DNA of 64,000 nucleotides from Rhodovulum bhavnagarense (GCF_004343505.1 NZ_SLXU01000002.1:186001-250000), one strand, 5' to 3'. Positions 26,846 through 39,078 are shown, numbered from the stretch's first letter. Translations and numbers: made by a program. The notes: generated by a model not told the origin, from the letters alone.

Positions 26846-27283
26846 AGCTTTTTAAAGTTATGTTATCTTATCAATTGTTTGAGTTGTATGTGCGAGGGCG
26901 CCCCTTCGCCCCTACCGCCAAGGTGCAGGGCGCTTCGAACATCTGGTGCATGGTCGAACATTGCTCCGATATGCGGCTCGATCCTGCCAGGTAGGTTACC
27001 CATTCAGCACAAGGGCGCACGCGTCTTTGTCGACGCACTTGACCTGCGCTGCGACGAGGGCGATGCGAACAGCGCCCGCGACATGGGGTGCCAGCGGTAG
27101 GGCGGTGACCGAGCGTGAGGCCTGCGCGAAATATGTTGATGAGTGCCGCGATAACGGGATGCGAGGCTGCGCAATCGATCAAGCGCGTCTCGTTCCCATC
27201 CCGCGGGGGCATCCTGGCAAGTGGTCTTTGCAAGGCGCTTGACCGCCGGCTGGCGTGCTTGCCGGCGGCATGTGCAAGCGCGG
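26846..27283. other. Gene-free stretch between tRNA-Ser and carB
   Basis: 438 bp. Directly after the tRNA the sequence is AT-rich (about 26846-26890), then a small hairpin GGGCG (26896-26900)/CGCCC (26907-26911) that may end the tRNA transcript. No reading frame looks coding. Near carB is the hairpin described separately at 27243-27268. I see no integrase remnant or direct repeat of the tRNA 3' end. Confidence 0.5.
27243..27268 (-). terminator. carB: Hairpin 16 bp after carB stop (possible terminator)
   Basis: CCGCCGGC (27243-27250) and GCCGGCGG (27261-27268) form a perfect 8-bp stem with a 10-nt loop, just beyond the carB stop at 27284 on the minus strand. There is no T-run, so it may act as a message-end stabiliser or weak terminator rather than a classical one. 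Confidence 0.4.
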
Positions 27284-30511
<3,228 letters not shown>

Positions 30512-30543
30512 GGTCCGCCCCCCGGATTGGCAAATTGTTGGGC

Positions 30544-30571
30544 GTTATAGACAAGCACGGTTCAGGTGCAA
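30544..30571 (-). promoter_or_regulatory. Sigma-70-type promoter of carB
   Basis: On the minus strand -35 TTGCAC (30571-30566) and -10 TATAAC (30549-30544) are 16 bp apart, 32 bp before the carB ATG. It is one of the best -10 matches seen among the intergenic regions here. Confidence 0.6.
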
Positions 30572-30645
30572 GGGCCTGCGCGAAGGCGGTGGGCGGTTTC
30601 GCGGTTTGCCTGACCGGCCGATCCGTTCAAGAACCTGACACCGAT

Positions 30646-30659
30646 TTGACATGTGTCAA
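30646..30659 (+). promoter_or_regulatory. FNR/FnrL-like palindrome upstream of bchE
   Basis: TTGACATGTGTCAA has the FNR-family layout TTGAC-N4-GTCAA (classical TTGAT-N4-ATCAA). Half-site variants at the fifth base are known in this family. It lies 56 bp before bchE, an oxygen-sensitive enzyme expected to be switched on at low oxygen. It shares the TGTCAA half with the PpsR-like site next to it. Confidence 0.5.
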
Positions 30660-30671
30660 TTCAGATTGACA
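30654..30671 (+). promoter_or_regulatory. PpsR/CrtJ-type operator upstream of bchE
   Basis: TGTCAATTCAGATTGACA is an exact TGT-N12-ACA site with perfect inner arms TGTCAA/TTGACA, the recognition pattern of the aerobic photosynthesis-gene repressor PpsR (CrtJ). It ends 43 bp before the bchE ATG. Further TGACA/TGTCA half-sites lie at 30636-30640, 30646-30651 and 30679-30683, giving five half-sites in 48 bp. Confidence 0.75.
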
Positions 30672-30714
30672 GGCGATATGTCATGGTCCGCGACGAAACA
30701 CGGGGAGTCGATCC

Positions 30715-32373
30715 ATGCGAATTTGCTTCATCCATCCCAACTACAAGTCTGGCGGCGCCGAGATCGCGGGCAACTGGCCGCCGGCATGGGTGGCCTACCT
30801 GACCGGGTCGTTGCGTCTGGCCGGATATGACGACATCACGTTCATCGACGCGATGACGCACAACCTGACCGAGGATGACGTGCGCGCGAAGCTGAAAGAG
30901 CTTCAGCCCGACGTGGTCGCCACCACCTCGATCACGCCGTCGATCTATGCCGCCGAACGCCTGCTGGAAATCGCCAGGGAAGAAGTGCCGAACGCGGTGC
31001 GGGTTCTCGGCGGCATCCACGCGACCTTCATGTTCAAGCAGGTCCTTTCCGAGGCGCCCTGGGTTGACGTGATCGTGCGCGGCGAAGGCGAAGAGATCGT
31101 CGTCGAGCTGATGAACGCGATCCGTGACAAGCGCTGGCCGGAATGCCGCCGCGACATCAAGGGGCTGGCCTTCCTGGATGGCGAGGAAATCGTTGCCACC
31201 GCGGCCGCGCCGACGATCAAGAACATCGACGCGCTCAAGCCCGACTGGACGATCCTCGACTGGGAAAAATACATCTACATCCCGTTGAACTGCAAGGTGG
31301 CCATCCCCAACATGGCCCGCGGCTGCCCGTTCACCTGCTCGTTCTGCTCGCAGTGGAAATTTTGGCGCGACTACCGCATCCGCGACCCGAAGCTGGTCGT
31401 CGACGAGATCGAGGACCTGGTGAACAACCATGGCGTCGGCTTCTTCATCCTCGCCGACGAGGAACCGACCATCAACCGCAAGAAGTTCATCGCCTTCTGC
31501 CAGGAACTGATCGACCGCGGCCTGCCCGACAAGGTGAAATGGGGCATCAACACCCGCGTGACCGACATCCTGCGCGACGAGGAATACCTCTCGTTCTACC
31601 GCAAGGCGGGCCTGGTCCACATCTCGCTCGGCACCGAGGCCGCGGCGCAGTTGAAGCTCGACCAGTTCAACAAGGAAACCCGCGTCGAGGACAACAAGCG
31701 GGCGATCCAGCTTCTGCGCGAGGCCGACATCCTGACCGAGGCGCAGTTCATCGTGGGGCTCGATAACGAAACCCCCGAGACGCTGGAAGAGACCTTCCAG
31801 CTCTGCTGGGACTGGCAGCCGGATCTGGCCAACTGGGCGATGTATACCCCCTGGCCGTTCACGCCGCTCTTCCAGGAGCTGCACAACAAGGTCGAGGTGT
31901 TCGACTACAGCCGCTACAACTTCGTGAACCCGATCATGAAGCCCGAGGCGATGGACCGTGCCGAGCTTCTGGACCGGGTGATGAACAACTACCGCCGGTT
32001 CTACATGCGCAAGGCGCTGTTCCACTACCCGTGGCGCGGTACCGGGTTCCGCCGGCGCTACCTGCTGGGCTGCCTCAAGGCGTTCCTCAAGGCCGGCGTG
32101 CAGCGCTCGTTCTACGATCTGGGCAAGAACAATTACTGGGGGCCGCAATCCAAGGACAAGGTCAAGTTCGATTTCGACATGACCCGCCAGCCTGCCCAGG
32201 CACAGATCGACGATTGGGTGTCGAATGCCGACAAGGCCGCACAGGCCGCGGCCAAGCGGCAGTCCAAGGATAACAGCTTCAAGATGCCGGCCGACGCTGA
32301 CAATAACGCAGCCAAGCAGGCGGCCGCGGCCAAGGTTTGCGGCGGTGGCGATCAGCAGATGGAAGATGCCTGA
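30715..32373 (+). CDS. bchE: Anaerobic Mg-protoporphyrin IX monomethyl ester cyclase
   Basis: 552 residues. N-terminal cobalamin-binding-type domain (about 1-150; [20 protein letters not shown] is diagnostic of BchE), then a radical-SAM TIM barrel whose cluster cysteines are C204-x3-C208-x2-C211 (GCPFTCSFC), and a DUF4070-like C-terminal part. Closes the isocyclic ring E of bacteriochlorophyll using water as oxygen source, so it is the oxygen-independent form (the aerobic one is AcsF). bchJ follows in a TGATG overlap. Very uniform G/C third positions mark it as a well-expressed, resident gene. Upstream lies the FNR-like/PpsR-like control region; carB is divergent. Confidence 0.97.
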   Translation: MRICFIHPNYKSGGAEIAGNWPPAWVAYLTGSLRLAGYDDITFIDAMTHNLTEDDVRAKLKELQPDVVATTSITPSIYAAERLLEIAREEVPNAVRVLGGIHATFMFKQVLSEAPWVDVIVRGEGEEIVVELMNAIRDKRWPECRRDIKGLAFLDGEEIVATAAAPTIKNIDALKPDWTILDWEKYIYIPLNCKVAIPNMARGCPFTCSFCSQWKFWRDYRIRDPKLVVDEIEDLVNNHGVGFFILADEEPTINRKKFIAFCQELIDRGLPDKVKWGINTRVTDILRDEEYLSFYRKAGLVHISLGTEAAAQLKLDQFNKETRVEDNKRAIQLLREADILTEAQFIVGLDNETPETLEETFQLCWDWQPDLANWAMYTPWPFTPLFQELHNKVEVFDYSRYNFVNPIMKPEAMDRAELLDRVMNNYRRFYMRKALFHYPWRGTGFRRRYLLGCLKAFLKAGVQRSFYDLGKNNYWGPQSKDKVKFDFDMTRQPAQAQIDDWVSNADKAAQAAAKRQSKDNSFKMPADADNNAAKQAAAAKVCGGGDQQMEDA

Positions 32374-32969
32374 TGAAAGACACCCTTTCCGGCCATGCGG
32401 GCCGGATCGGACCGAATGCCGTTCTCCAGCTTCTCCCTGTGCTGGAGGCGGCGGGCGGAGCGGCGTTGCGCGATGATCTGATGCAGGCGGCGGGGCTGAA
32501 CGAACCCCCGTCGGACGCTGGCCTTATGGACGAGGGACCAGCCGCTGCCATGCACCGTGCCCTGCGCGCCCGCCTGCCCGGCCGCGCGCCCGACCTTCTG
32601 CGGGAAGCGGGCGCGCGGACCGGGGACTACATCCTTGCCCACCGTATCCCAGCGCTCGCGCAGCGGGTGCTGAAGCTGTTGCCGTCCGCGATGGCGGCCC
32701 CCATCCTGGCCAAGGCCATCGAAAAGAATAGTTGGACCTTTGCCGGATCGGGTGCGTTTCGCGTCGTGTCGACGCGCCCTCTTGTCTTCGAATTGACGGA
32801 TAATCCATTGATTCGGGGCGAAAGCGCCCCCCATCCGATTTGCGGCTGGCATGAGGCGGTGTTCGATCGACTGTTCCAGACGTTGGTCGACAAGCGGCTG
32901 CGCACGCGCGAAACCTGTTGCACGGCCAGCGGCGGGGGGCTCTGCCGGTTTGAAATCGGTCGCGATTAG
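32373..32969 (+). CDS. bchJ: BchJ, 4-vinyl reductase (V4R) domain bacteriochlorophyll protein
   Basis: 198 residues. The C-terminal half carries a V4R domain with the paired cysteines RETCCTASGGGLCRFEI. BchJ was once called the divinyl (C8-vinyl) reductase, but later work assigns that reaction to BciA/BciB; BchJ may instead help carry or deliver porphyrin intermediates. Start ATG 32373 overlaps the bchE TGA (TGATG), so bchE and bchJ are translationally coupled, the same order as in other purple bacteria. No bchG follows. Confidence 0.93.
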   Translation: MKDTLSGHAGRIGPNAVLQLLPVLEAAGGAALRDDLMQAAGLNEPPSDAGLMDEGPAAAMHRALRARLPGRAPDLLREAGARTGDYILAHRIPALAQRVLKLLPSAMAAPILAKAIEKNSWTFAGSGAFRVVSTRPLVFELTDNPLIRGESAPHPICGWHEAVFDRLFQTLVDKRLRTRETCCTASGGGLCRFEIGRD

Positions 32970-33201
32970 CGTTTCGCGTCGCGAGGCGGGCGGTTGGTTC
33001 GATGGTTGTGGATGTGGTTTGGCATCCGCATCCATCTGCCGCGTCGCACCCATGGTTGCCCGCCGTTTAACCCGAGAGGATCGCGCGCACCGGGCCGTGC
33101 CATGACGCGGTAACCGGGCGCCTTGGTGTATTGGCGTGGCCTGAGCCGTGGCAGAATAACCGGGAATCGGGATTCTCTCGAATTCGTCCAGAGCCCCTCC
33201 C

Positions 33202-33230
33202 TTGACACCGGGGCGCATCAAGGGTGTATC
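33202..33230 (+). promoter_or_regulatory. Candidate promoter of aspS
   Basis: -35 TTGACA (33202-33207, full consensus) and -10 TGTATC (33225-33230) with 17-bp spacing, 38 bp before the aspS ATG. Strong -35 with a weak -10 is common in Rhodobacterales. Confidence 0.5.
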
Positions 33231-33267
33231 GGCGCGGACCCATCCCAAGCGCCAGAGGACCGCCCCG

Positions 33268-35046
33268 ATGCACGCCTTTCGCAGCCATACCTGCGCCGAG
33301 CTGAACAAATCCCATGTTGGCGAAACCGTCCGCCTGTCGGGCTGGGTGCATCGCGTGCGCGATCACGGCGGCATCCTGTTCATCGACCTGCGCGACCATT
33401 ACGGCATGACGCAGGTTCTGGCCGATCCAGACAGCCCCGCCTTTGCCGAGGTCGAAAAGGTGCGAAGCGAATGGTGCATCCGCATCGACGGCGAGGTGAA
33501 GGCGCGCGATGAAAGCCTGATCAACCCGAAACTCCCCACCGGCGAGATCGAGGTGTTCGTGCGCGAGATCGAGGTTCTGGGCGCGGCCGAGGAACTGCCG
33601 CTGATGGTCTTCGGCGACCAGGAATACCCCGAGGAAACGCGCCTGCGCTATCGCTATCTCGACCTGCGCCGCGAGGCGATGCAGGACAACATGAAACTGC
33701 GCTCCGACGTGGTGTCCAGCATCCGCCGCCGGATGTGGGACAAGGGGTTCCGCGAATACCAGACCCCGATCATCACCGCCTCGTCGCCCGAGGGCGCGCG
33801 CGACTTCCTCGTGCCCTCGCGCCTGCATCCGGGCCGCTTCTACGCGCTGCCCCAGGCCCCCCAGATCTTCAAGCAGCTGATCATGGTTTCTGGCTTTGAC
33901 CGGTACTTCCAGATCGCGCCCTGCTTCCGCGACGAAGACCCCCGCGCCGACCGCTCGCCCACCGATTTCTACCAGCTCGACATGGAGATGAGCTTTGCCA
34001 CCCAGCAGGACGTGTTCGACACGATCCAGCCGGTGATCGAAGGCGTGTTCGAGGAATTCGGCGGCGGCCACAAGGTCGACAAGCACTGGCCGCAGATCAA
34101 ATACGCCGACGCGATGCGCTGGTATGGCACCGACAAGCCGGACCTGCGCAACCCGATCAAGATGCAGGACGTGTCCGACCATTTCCGCGGCTCGGGCTTC
34201 GCCATCTTCGCCAAGCTCCTGGAACAGGACGGCACCGAGATCCGCGCCATTCCCGCCCCCACCGGCGGCTCGCGCAAGTTCTGCGACCGGATGAACAGCT
34301 TCGCCCAGAAAGAGGGGCTGCCGGGCATGGGCTACATCTTCTGGCGCGACGGCGAAAACGGGATGGAGGCCGCCGGCCCGCTCGCGAAAAACATCGGCCC
34401 CGAACGGACCGAGGCGATCCGCCAGCAACTTGGCCTTGGCAAGGGCGACGCCGCGTTCTTCCTCGGCGGCAAGCCTGCCGCCTTCGAATCCGTCGCGGGG
34501 CGTGCCCGCAACGTCATCGGCGAGGAACTGGGCCTGACCGAAAAGGACCGCTTCGCCTTTTGCTGGATCGTCGATTTCCCGATGTACGAAAAGGACGACG
34601 AAACTGGCGCCATCGACTTCAGCCACAACCCGTTCTCGATGCCCCAGGGCGGCATGGAGGCGCTGGAGGGCGATCCCCTTCAGGTGCTGGGCTACCAGTA
34701 TGACCTGGCCTGCAACGGCTATGAACTGATCTCGGGCGCGATCCGCAACCACCGGCTGGATACCATGTTCAAGGCATTCAGTCTGGCGGGCTACACCGAG
34801 GACGAGGTGCGCGCCCGTTTTCCCAGCCTGGTCAACGCCTTCCGCTTCGGCGCGCCGCCCCACGGCGGTTGCGCGGCGGGCATCGACCGCATCGTGATGC
34901 TGCTGGCCGACCAGGTGAACATCCGCGAGGTCATCATGTTCCCGATGAACCAGCGCGCCGAAGACCTGATGATGGGCGCCCCCACGCTGCCGACCAACGA
35001 CCAGCTGCGCGAGTTGCGGCTGAGGGTGGTCCCGCAAGAGGATTGA
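33268..35046 (+). CDS. aspS: Aspartyl-tRNA synthetase
   Basis: 592 residues, bacterial-type AspRS. N-terminal OB-fold anticodon-binding domain (about 1-105: [21 protein letters not shown]), class II catalytic core with motif 2 ([20 protein letters not shown]) and motif 3 ([15 protein letters not shown]), and the GAD insertion (about 290-420) typical of bacterial enzymes. Charges tRNA-Asp in the cytoplasm. Start ATG 33268 gives the family N-terminus ([13 protein letters not shown]); an upstream in-frame codon would overlap the promoter. Confidence 0.98.
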   Translation: MHAFRSHTCAELNKSHVGETVRLSGWVHRVRDHGGILFIDLRDHYGMTQVLADPDSPAFAEVEKVRSEWCIRIDGEVKARDESLINPKLPTGEIEVFVREIEVLGAAEELPLMVFGDQEYPEETRLRYRYLDLRREAMQDNMKLRSDVVSSIRRRMWDKGFREYQTPIITASSPEGARDFLVPSRLHPGRFYALPQAPQIFKQLIMVSGFDRYFQIAPCFRDEDPRADRSPTDFYQLDMEMSFATQQDVFDTIQPVIEGVFEEFGGGHKVDKHWPQIKYADAMRWYGTDKPDLRNPIKMQDVSDHFRGSGFAIFAKLLEQDGTEIRAIPAPTGGSRKFCDRMNSFAQKEGLPGMGYIFWRDGENGMEAAGPLAKNIGPERTEAIRQQLGLGKGDAAFFLGGKPAAFESVAGRARNVIGEELGLTEKDRFAFCWIVDFPMYEKDDETGAIDFSHNPFSMPQGGMEALEGDPLQVLGYQYDLACNGYELISGAIRNHRLDTMFKAFSLAGYTEDEVRARFPSLVNAFRFGAPPHGGCAAGIDRIVMLLADQVNIREVIMFPMNQRAEDLMMGAPTLPTNDQLRELRLRVVPQED

Positions 35047-35169
35047 GGTGCGGGGGGCAGTCCCCCGCGCCACCATGTGTCAGAGCGTGCCACCCCGGTC
35101 CGCGCCGGGGGTTGCGCCGCATCGCGGCAGGCCCGATAACCGCTGGATCATATGCCAAGGGAGATTGCC

Positions 35170-35574
35170 ATGATCGGCCGCCTGAACCATGTCGCCATCG
35201 CCGTTCCGGACCTTGACGCCGCCGCGGCGCAATATGCCACCACCCTGGGTGCCAAGGTCGGCGCTCCGCAGGACGAGCCCGATCACGGCGTCACCGTGAT
35301 TTTCATCGAATTGCCGAATACCAAGATCGAGCTTCTTTATCCGCTGGGCGAGGATAGCCCGATCAAGGGTTTCCTCGACAAGAACCCCTCGGGTGGCATT
35401 CACCATCTATGCTACGAGGTGGACGATATCCTTGCAGCCCGCGACCGGCTGAAAGATCAGGGCGCGCGCGTGCTGGGCACAGGCGAGCCGAAGATCGGCG
35501 CGCATGGAAAGCCGGTGCTGTTCCTGCACCCCAAGGATTTCAACGGCTGCCTGATCGAACTGGAACAGGTCTGA
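35170..35574 (+). CDS. mce: Methylmalonyl-CoA epimerase
   Basis: 134 residues, VOC/glyoxalase fold. LNHVAIAVPDLDAA opens the first module (His metal ligand), GGIHHLCYEVDD gives the second ligand region and NGCLIELEQV the terminal Glu. Interconverts the R and S forms of methylmalonyl-CoA in propionate, odd-chain and branched-chain degradation or in the ethylmalonyl-CoA route. ATG 35170 is preceded by GGGAGA; an in-frame start 18 bp upstream lacks one. Located 123 bp after aspS. Confidence 0.92.
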   Translation: MIGRLNHVAIAVPDLDAAAAQYATTLGAKVGAPQDEPDHGVTVIFIELPNTKIELLYPLGEDSPIKGFLDKNPSGGIHHLCYEVDDILAARDRLKDQGARVLGTGEPKIGAHGKPVLFLHPKDFNGCLIELEQV

Positions 35575-35581
35575 GTCGCCG

Positions 35582-36286
35582 TCAGCTTGTCGCGCTCTCG
35601 CGCGCGGCAAGCGCGTGGTAGAGATGGGTAAAGACCGCCGCGCCCAGGATCGGGATAACCAGATTCACCAGCGGTAGAGAGAGTGGCACCGCCATCAGCG
35701 CTCCGGCCACGAAGACAGTCAGCCTGTGGCGCCTGCGCAGTGCCGTGGCCTGCTTGCGTCCCACCCGCCGCATCGCGGCCATCTGGAAGTATTCCCGTCC
35801 CAGCAAGGCCCCGTTCACTGCCCAGAACAGGAGCGGCGCAAAGGGTCCGACGATGAAATACAAAACCAGCGTCACGAGGTTCACGCCGATCACGACCGCG
35901 AGAAACCCGGCCGCATCGCGGAGCTGGTCGAGAACCGGAACCGGCGCCACGCGAGGCAGGCCGGGATAGTGCCGCCTTTCGACCGCCTCGGCCACGTCAT
36001 CCAGAAAGATACCGATAAACGCAGATGCCACGGGCACCATGAGGAAGACCGACAGCACCATCATCAACAGCAACGAGGCCCCGGACAAAAGCTCGTCCAC
36101 CCAGGTGACCTGCCCGATCCATGGCAATGACAACGTGTCGGGCAAGAGCCAGCCCACAAGGAAAAAGACGAGCGCATAGACCAGTGCCAGTAACAGCGCC
36201 GTCAGCCCCAGCCCGACGAAAAGAACACGCCGGAATGCACGGTCGCCGATCTGACCCAGCGTTTTACGAAAAGCCGACAGGATCAT
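35582..36286 (-). CDS. EI24-domain (CysZ-like) membrane protein
   Basis: 234 residues with six or so hydrophobic stretches, including VLFVGLGLTALLLALVYAL and LIPILGAAVFTHLYHAL-like C-terminal helix. Matches the EI24/CysZ family; CysZ is a sulfate permease in enterobacteria, but the alphaproteobacterial members are uncharacterised and a sulfate role is not supported by neighbours. Start ATG 36286 overlaps the nitroreductase stop (ATGA); an in-frame ATG 12 bp upstream is possible. Confidence 0.82.
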   Translation of the reverse strand: MILSAFRKTLGQIGDRAFRRVLFVGLGLTALLLALVYALVFFLVGWLLPDTLSLPWIGQVTWVDELLSGASLLLMMVLSVFLMVPVASAFIGIFLDDVAEAVERRHYPGLPRVAPVPVLDQLRDAAGFLAVVIGVNLVTLVLYFIVGPFAPLLFWAVNGALLGREYFQMAAMRRVGRKQATALRRRHRLTVFVAGALMAVPLSLPLVNLVIPILGAAVFTHLYHALAARESATS

Positions 36287-36867
36287 TCCGTTCTCCATTG
36301 CGTGATCGCCTCGATATCGGGGCGCGGGCGTTCGGGCGGGGCGGTGGTTGCGGTGCCGATATGGATGATGCCCGCAACCTGTTCATGCGCGCCCAGGGCC
36401 AGCCCCCGATCGACGAAATCCCGGTCATGGACGGCCCAGCCCGACAACCATACGGCGCCCCAGCCAGAGGCCAGCGCGGCATTGACCAGTGCAAGGCAGA
36501 CCGCGCCAGCGGAATAAAGCTGTTCGACCGGTGGGACCTTGTCATTGGGTTTTGCCACCGCGATGACCACAACGGCCAAGGGACTGTCTGCAAAGGCTTG
36601 TGCGGCCTTGTCGATGGCGGCCGCGTCCTTGCCAAGGGCCGCCCCCCTGACCCGCACCAGCCCCGCCAGCCGATCAAGGGCCGCGCGTTCCAACACCACG
36701 AAACGCCACGGTTCCAGTTTGCCGTGATCGGGGCTGCGCGCGGCGGCGATCAGCAATTCCCGCAGCATGTCGTGGCCGGGGGCAGGGGCGGCAAGCGTGC
36801 GCACCGGGCATGACCGGCGCGTCCGCAGAAAGTCGATAACCGCCGGGCGTTTCGTGGGTAGGGGCAA
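36283..36867 (-). CDS. Nitroreductase-family flavoprotein (YdjA-like)
   Basis: 194 residues, FMN-dependent nitroreductase fold: RRSCPVRTLAAPAPG at the N-terminus, AARSPDHGKLEPWRFVV, and GAVWLSGWAVHD in the dimer core. Physiological substrate unknown. The start is TTG at 36867, set by an AAAAGGAG box 8 nt upstream; the nearby ATG is in another frame. Followed in a 4-bp overlap by the EI24 gene. Confidence 0.88.
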   Translation of the reverse strand: MPLPTKRPAVIDFLRTRRSCPVRTLAAPAPGHDMLRELLIAAARSPDHGKLEPWRFVVLERAALDRLAGLVRVRGAALGKDAAAIDKAAQAFADSPLAVVVIAVAKPNDKVPPVEQLYSAGAVCLALVNAALASGWGAVWLSGWAVHDRDFVDRGLALGAHEQVAGIIHIGTATTAPPERPRPDIEAITQWRTE

Positions 36868-36956
36868 GGGGGCATCTCCTTTTGGTGTGATCTTGGTGCG
36901 GGGCGCTTGGGGGTCAAGTCTTGACGCGCGCGCACGGATCGCACAGCACCTGTGCC

Positions 36957-37208
36957 ATGACCGAGCTATCGCACCTTTCCGCCCCCGGCACCGAGATCGC
37001 GGTGCGCGTCACCCCCAAGGCCTCGCGCAACCGCGTGGTGGCCGAGGATGGCCGGATTCGCGTCTATGTCACGATCGTGCCCGAAGCTGGCAAGGCCAAT
37101 GCCGCGGTTGCCAAGCTGTTGGCCAAGGCGATTGGTGTGCCAAAATCGCGCCTGGCGCTGATCCGTGGGCAAACAGCGCGCGACAAGGTTTTTCGCGTCT
37201 GCCCCTAG
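36957..37208 (+). CDS. DUF167 (YggU-family) protein
   Basis: 83 residues. VRVTPKASRNRVVAEDG and EAGKANAAVAKLLAKAIGVPKS are typical of the DUF167 alpha/beta fold. Small cytoplasmic protein of unknown role, usually near yggT-like or wall genes. Here it is divergent from the nitroreductase with a 90-bp gap; ATG 36957 is chosen over an upstream in-frame codon because it opens the conserved part. Confidence 0.85.
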   Translation: MTELSHLSAPGTEIAVRVTPKASRNRVVAEDGRIRVYVTIVPEAGKANAAVAKLLAKAIGVPKSRLALIRGQTARDKVFRVCP

Positions 37209-37254
37209 TGCGGGTCACACGAGGGGAGCGAGGGTTGCGCCAAGCTCCCGCGCG

Positions 37255-37494
37255 TTACTCGATTGGCGGGCGGATACGATACACACCCTCGGGCAGGTCC
37301 AGCGCCGCGGCCAATTCGTGCAGTTGCGCCAGTGACAGGGTAATCTTTTGCACCTGCTCGGTGCGTGGGTCGAACTGTTCGACGGTCACGCAATCCTCGA
37401 AGGCCGTGACGGTCACGTCCTCCTGCAAATGGTTCGGGCCCTCGTCCACGAGGGTAATCACGGTGGCGTCAAACTCGTGCTCGATGCTGAACAT
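37255..37494 (-). CDS. Small acidic cytoplasmic protein, unknown function
   Basis: 79 residues, acidic, no signal or membrane segment. Contains HEFDATVITLVDEG, LQEDVTVTAFEDCVTVEQFD and a C-terminal LPEGVYRIRPP, suggesting a small beta-rich fold. Coding is supported by a full-length frame with biased third positions in a 400-bp space that is otherwise empty. I do not recognise a family function. Confidence 0.6.
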   Translation of the reverse strand: MFSIEHEFDATVITLVDEGPNHLQEDVTVTAFEDCVTVEQFDPRTEQVQKITLSLAQLHELAAALDLPEGVYRIRPPIE

Positions 37495-37626
37495 GCGATC
37501 AGGCTAACCGCCTGCGCCGCGCTTGTGAAGCGCCCGCGCTGAGGTCTGAAGCGATTTGATACGCATCAAGGCAGGCGCGGTGCCGCCGCTGCTAAATGTC
37601 CATAACGCAGGATAGGGAGAAACGCT

Positions 37627-37899
37627 ATGTCTGGCCGTAACCGGTATGACGAGCATGCCAGCCTGGTCGAACAGATGGCCGAGGTTCTGGGCGTCGACCT
37701 GACCGAAGAGACGATGGCCGGCCGCTGGACGCCCGAGGACATGCAGGCAACCGTGAACCGCTGCCTGGGCTGTACCGACCCCGACCACTGCAAGGGCTGG
37801 TTGCAGGGCAACAGGCCCGGTGAAAGTGACACAACACCCGGTTACTGCCGCAACAAGGAGCTTCTGGAGGCGATGCGCGCGCGCCTGGCCTCTGCCTGA
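37627..37899 (+). CDS. DUF6455 family protein, copy 1
   Basis: 90 residues. HASLVEQMAEVLGVDL, RWTPEDMQATVNRCLGCTD and PGYCRNKELLEAM match the DUF6455 pattern common in Rhodobacterales. Four cysteines are arranged C-x2-C-x5-C with a distant fourth (RCLGCTDPDHCKGW ... GYCRN), a possible metal or redox site. Function unknown. A second family member starts 5 bp downstream. Confidence 0.8.
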   Translation: MSGRNRYDEHASLVEQMAEVLGVDLTEETMAGRWTPEDMQATVNRCLGCTDPDHCKGWLQGNRPGESDTTPGYCRNKELLEAMRARLASA

Positions 37900-37904
37900 G
37901 ACAG

Positions 37905-38165
37905 ATGGAAGATCACGGCAAACTCTCACACCATTTCTGGCTGACCCAGGGTATGGCGCGCACCATAGGGGTCAACGTCAACGACGCCCTGCGCGATGGG
38001 CGCATGGGGCGCGGCGAATATGCCGAGATGGTGGCGAAATGCTGTCATTGCGACCGATCCGAACAATGCATGGCCTGGATGGGGAAACAGACCGCGGGGG
38101 CCGAGAGGGCGCCGGGGTGGTGTGCGATCAAGCCCGGCCTGGAACGGCTGAAGGAACCGGCATGA
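37905..38165 (+). CDS. DUF6455 family protein, copy 2
   Basis: 86 residues, paralogous to the preceding gene: HHFWLTQGMARTIGVNVNDAL, then KCCHCDRSEQCMAW and APGWCAIKPGLERL, with the same C-x2-C-x5-C ... C layout. Starts at ATG 37905, 5 bp after the first copy's stop, so the two are co-translated and were probably produced by tandem duplication, although they share only the key positions. Function unknown. Confidence 0.8.
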   Translation: MEDHGKLSHHFWLTQGMARTIGVNVNDALRDGRMGRGEYAEMVAKCCHCDRSEQCMAWMGKQTAGAERAPGWCAIKPGLERLKEPA

Positions 38166-38293
38166 ATCCCGCGCGCGGGCGATCCGGGTCGTCGATGGTG
38201 GTGGGCTCACGGCAAGTGACCGGGTAATCGGCCCGGTCCCGCGTCGGGGGAGGGTGGGTATCCGGCCCCGGCGTTGCCCGTGTCTGTGGTGCC

Positions 38294-38599
38294 TTAGCCG
38301 GTTTCCTCGCCCAGCCAGGCGGCAGCATCCTCTGTGGTTTCGACCTCTTCCCAGGTTATGACAGGCAGGTCGTAGGGGTGTTCCGATTCGATCAACGCGA
38401 TCAGATCGGCGCGGCAGGCCTCGGTGGTCTTGAAGGTGATCTGCACCTCGTCCGCTTCCTCTATGCCACTTTTCCAGTGAAACAGGCTGATCACGCCCGG
38501 CAGGATATTCACGCAGGCGGCCAGGCGCATGTTCAGCGCGGCATGGGCCAAGCGCCGCGCGGCATCGATGTCGGGACAGGTAGTGGTGAGATGAAGCAT
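38294..38599 (-). CDS. cutA: CutA divalent-cation tolerance protein
   Basis: 101 residues, ferredoxin-like trimeric fold. HLTTTCPDIDAARRLAHAAL, the CutA motif RLAACVNILPGVISLFHWKSGIEE (split here as RLAACVNILPGV and FHWKSG) and EHPYDLPVITW are diagnostic. Linked to copper tolerance in E. coli; molecular role unclear. Start ATG 38599 begins the family N-terminus; an upstream frame extension is not typical. Confidence 0.93.
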   Translation of the reverse strand: MLHLTTTCPDIDAARRLAHAALNMRLAACVNILPGVISLFHWKSGIEEADEVQITFKTTEACRADLIALIESEHPYDLPVITWEEVETTEDAAAWLGEETG

Positions 38600-38835
38600 C
38601 GGCGCCTCCTGTGATCGGATCTTGTCGCCCGCGGATCCGGGCGCATCGCACCAGCCTAGCGTGTCCTGCTCCGATATGCGATTGCCTGTGTCGCAGGCGG
38701 CGGCGCCCAATCTCGCGCCGCTTTCGGTCGGTGAGTTGGCGCAGGCGGCGATGTCGAGAACGCAGGCTTGCGCGCATGGCAGAACCGGCGCAGGTCGGAT
38801 CGAGGACAAGCATACCCTTTTCGCAAGGAGACCGG

Positions 38836-39078
38836 ATGCCGATCTATGCCTATAAATGCCTTTCCTGCGAGGCCGGTTTCGAGGTTCTCGCCGGGATGAA
38901 CGAGGCCGCGCCCCTTTGCCCTGAATGCGGCGCGACCGACCCCCTGCGCCAGCTTTCGCGCGTGGCCGCCACCGGCAAGATAGAAACGCTATTTGCCTCT
39001 GCCCGCAAACAGGCGGCGGCAGAGGGGCATTTCAGCAATTATTCAAAGGCCGAGAAGGACAGGATCAAGAGAACCTGA
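38836..39078 (+). CDS. FmdB-family zinc-ribbon protein
   Basis: 80 residues. MPIYAYKCLSCEAGFEV is the FmdB start; paired Cys-x2-Cys knuckles (CLSC and CPEC) form a zinc ribbon in the first 40 residues, and a charged tail ends in SKAEKDRIKRT. Role unknown, often annotated as a regulator. Strong ribosome-binding site AAGGAG 5 nt before ATG 38836. Confidence 0.88.
   Translation: MPIYAYKCLSCEAGFEVLAGMNEAAPLCPECGATDPLRQLSRVAATGKIETLFASARKQAAAEGHFSNYSKAEKDRIKRT

Noticed and set aside
26758-27283. tRNA-Ser as integration site of an island
   Set aside because: No integrase, no second copy of the tRNA 3' end, and the following gene is the core gene carB.
33067-35076. 669-codon open frame opposite aspS
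   Set aside because: Antisense to a complete aspartyl-tRNA synthetase with all motifs; no plausible protein features.
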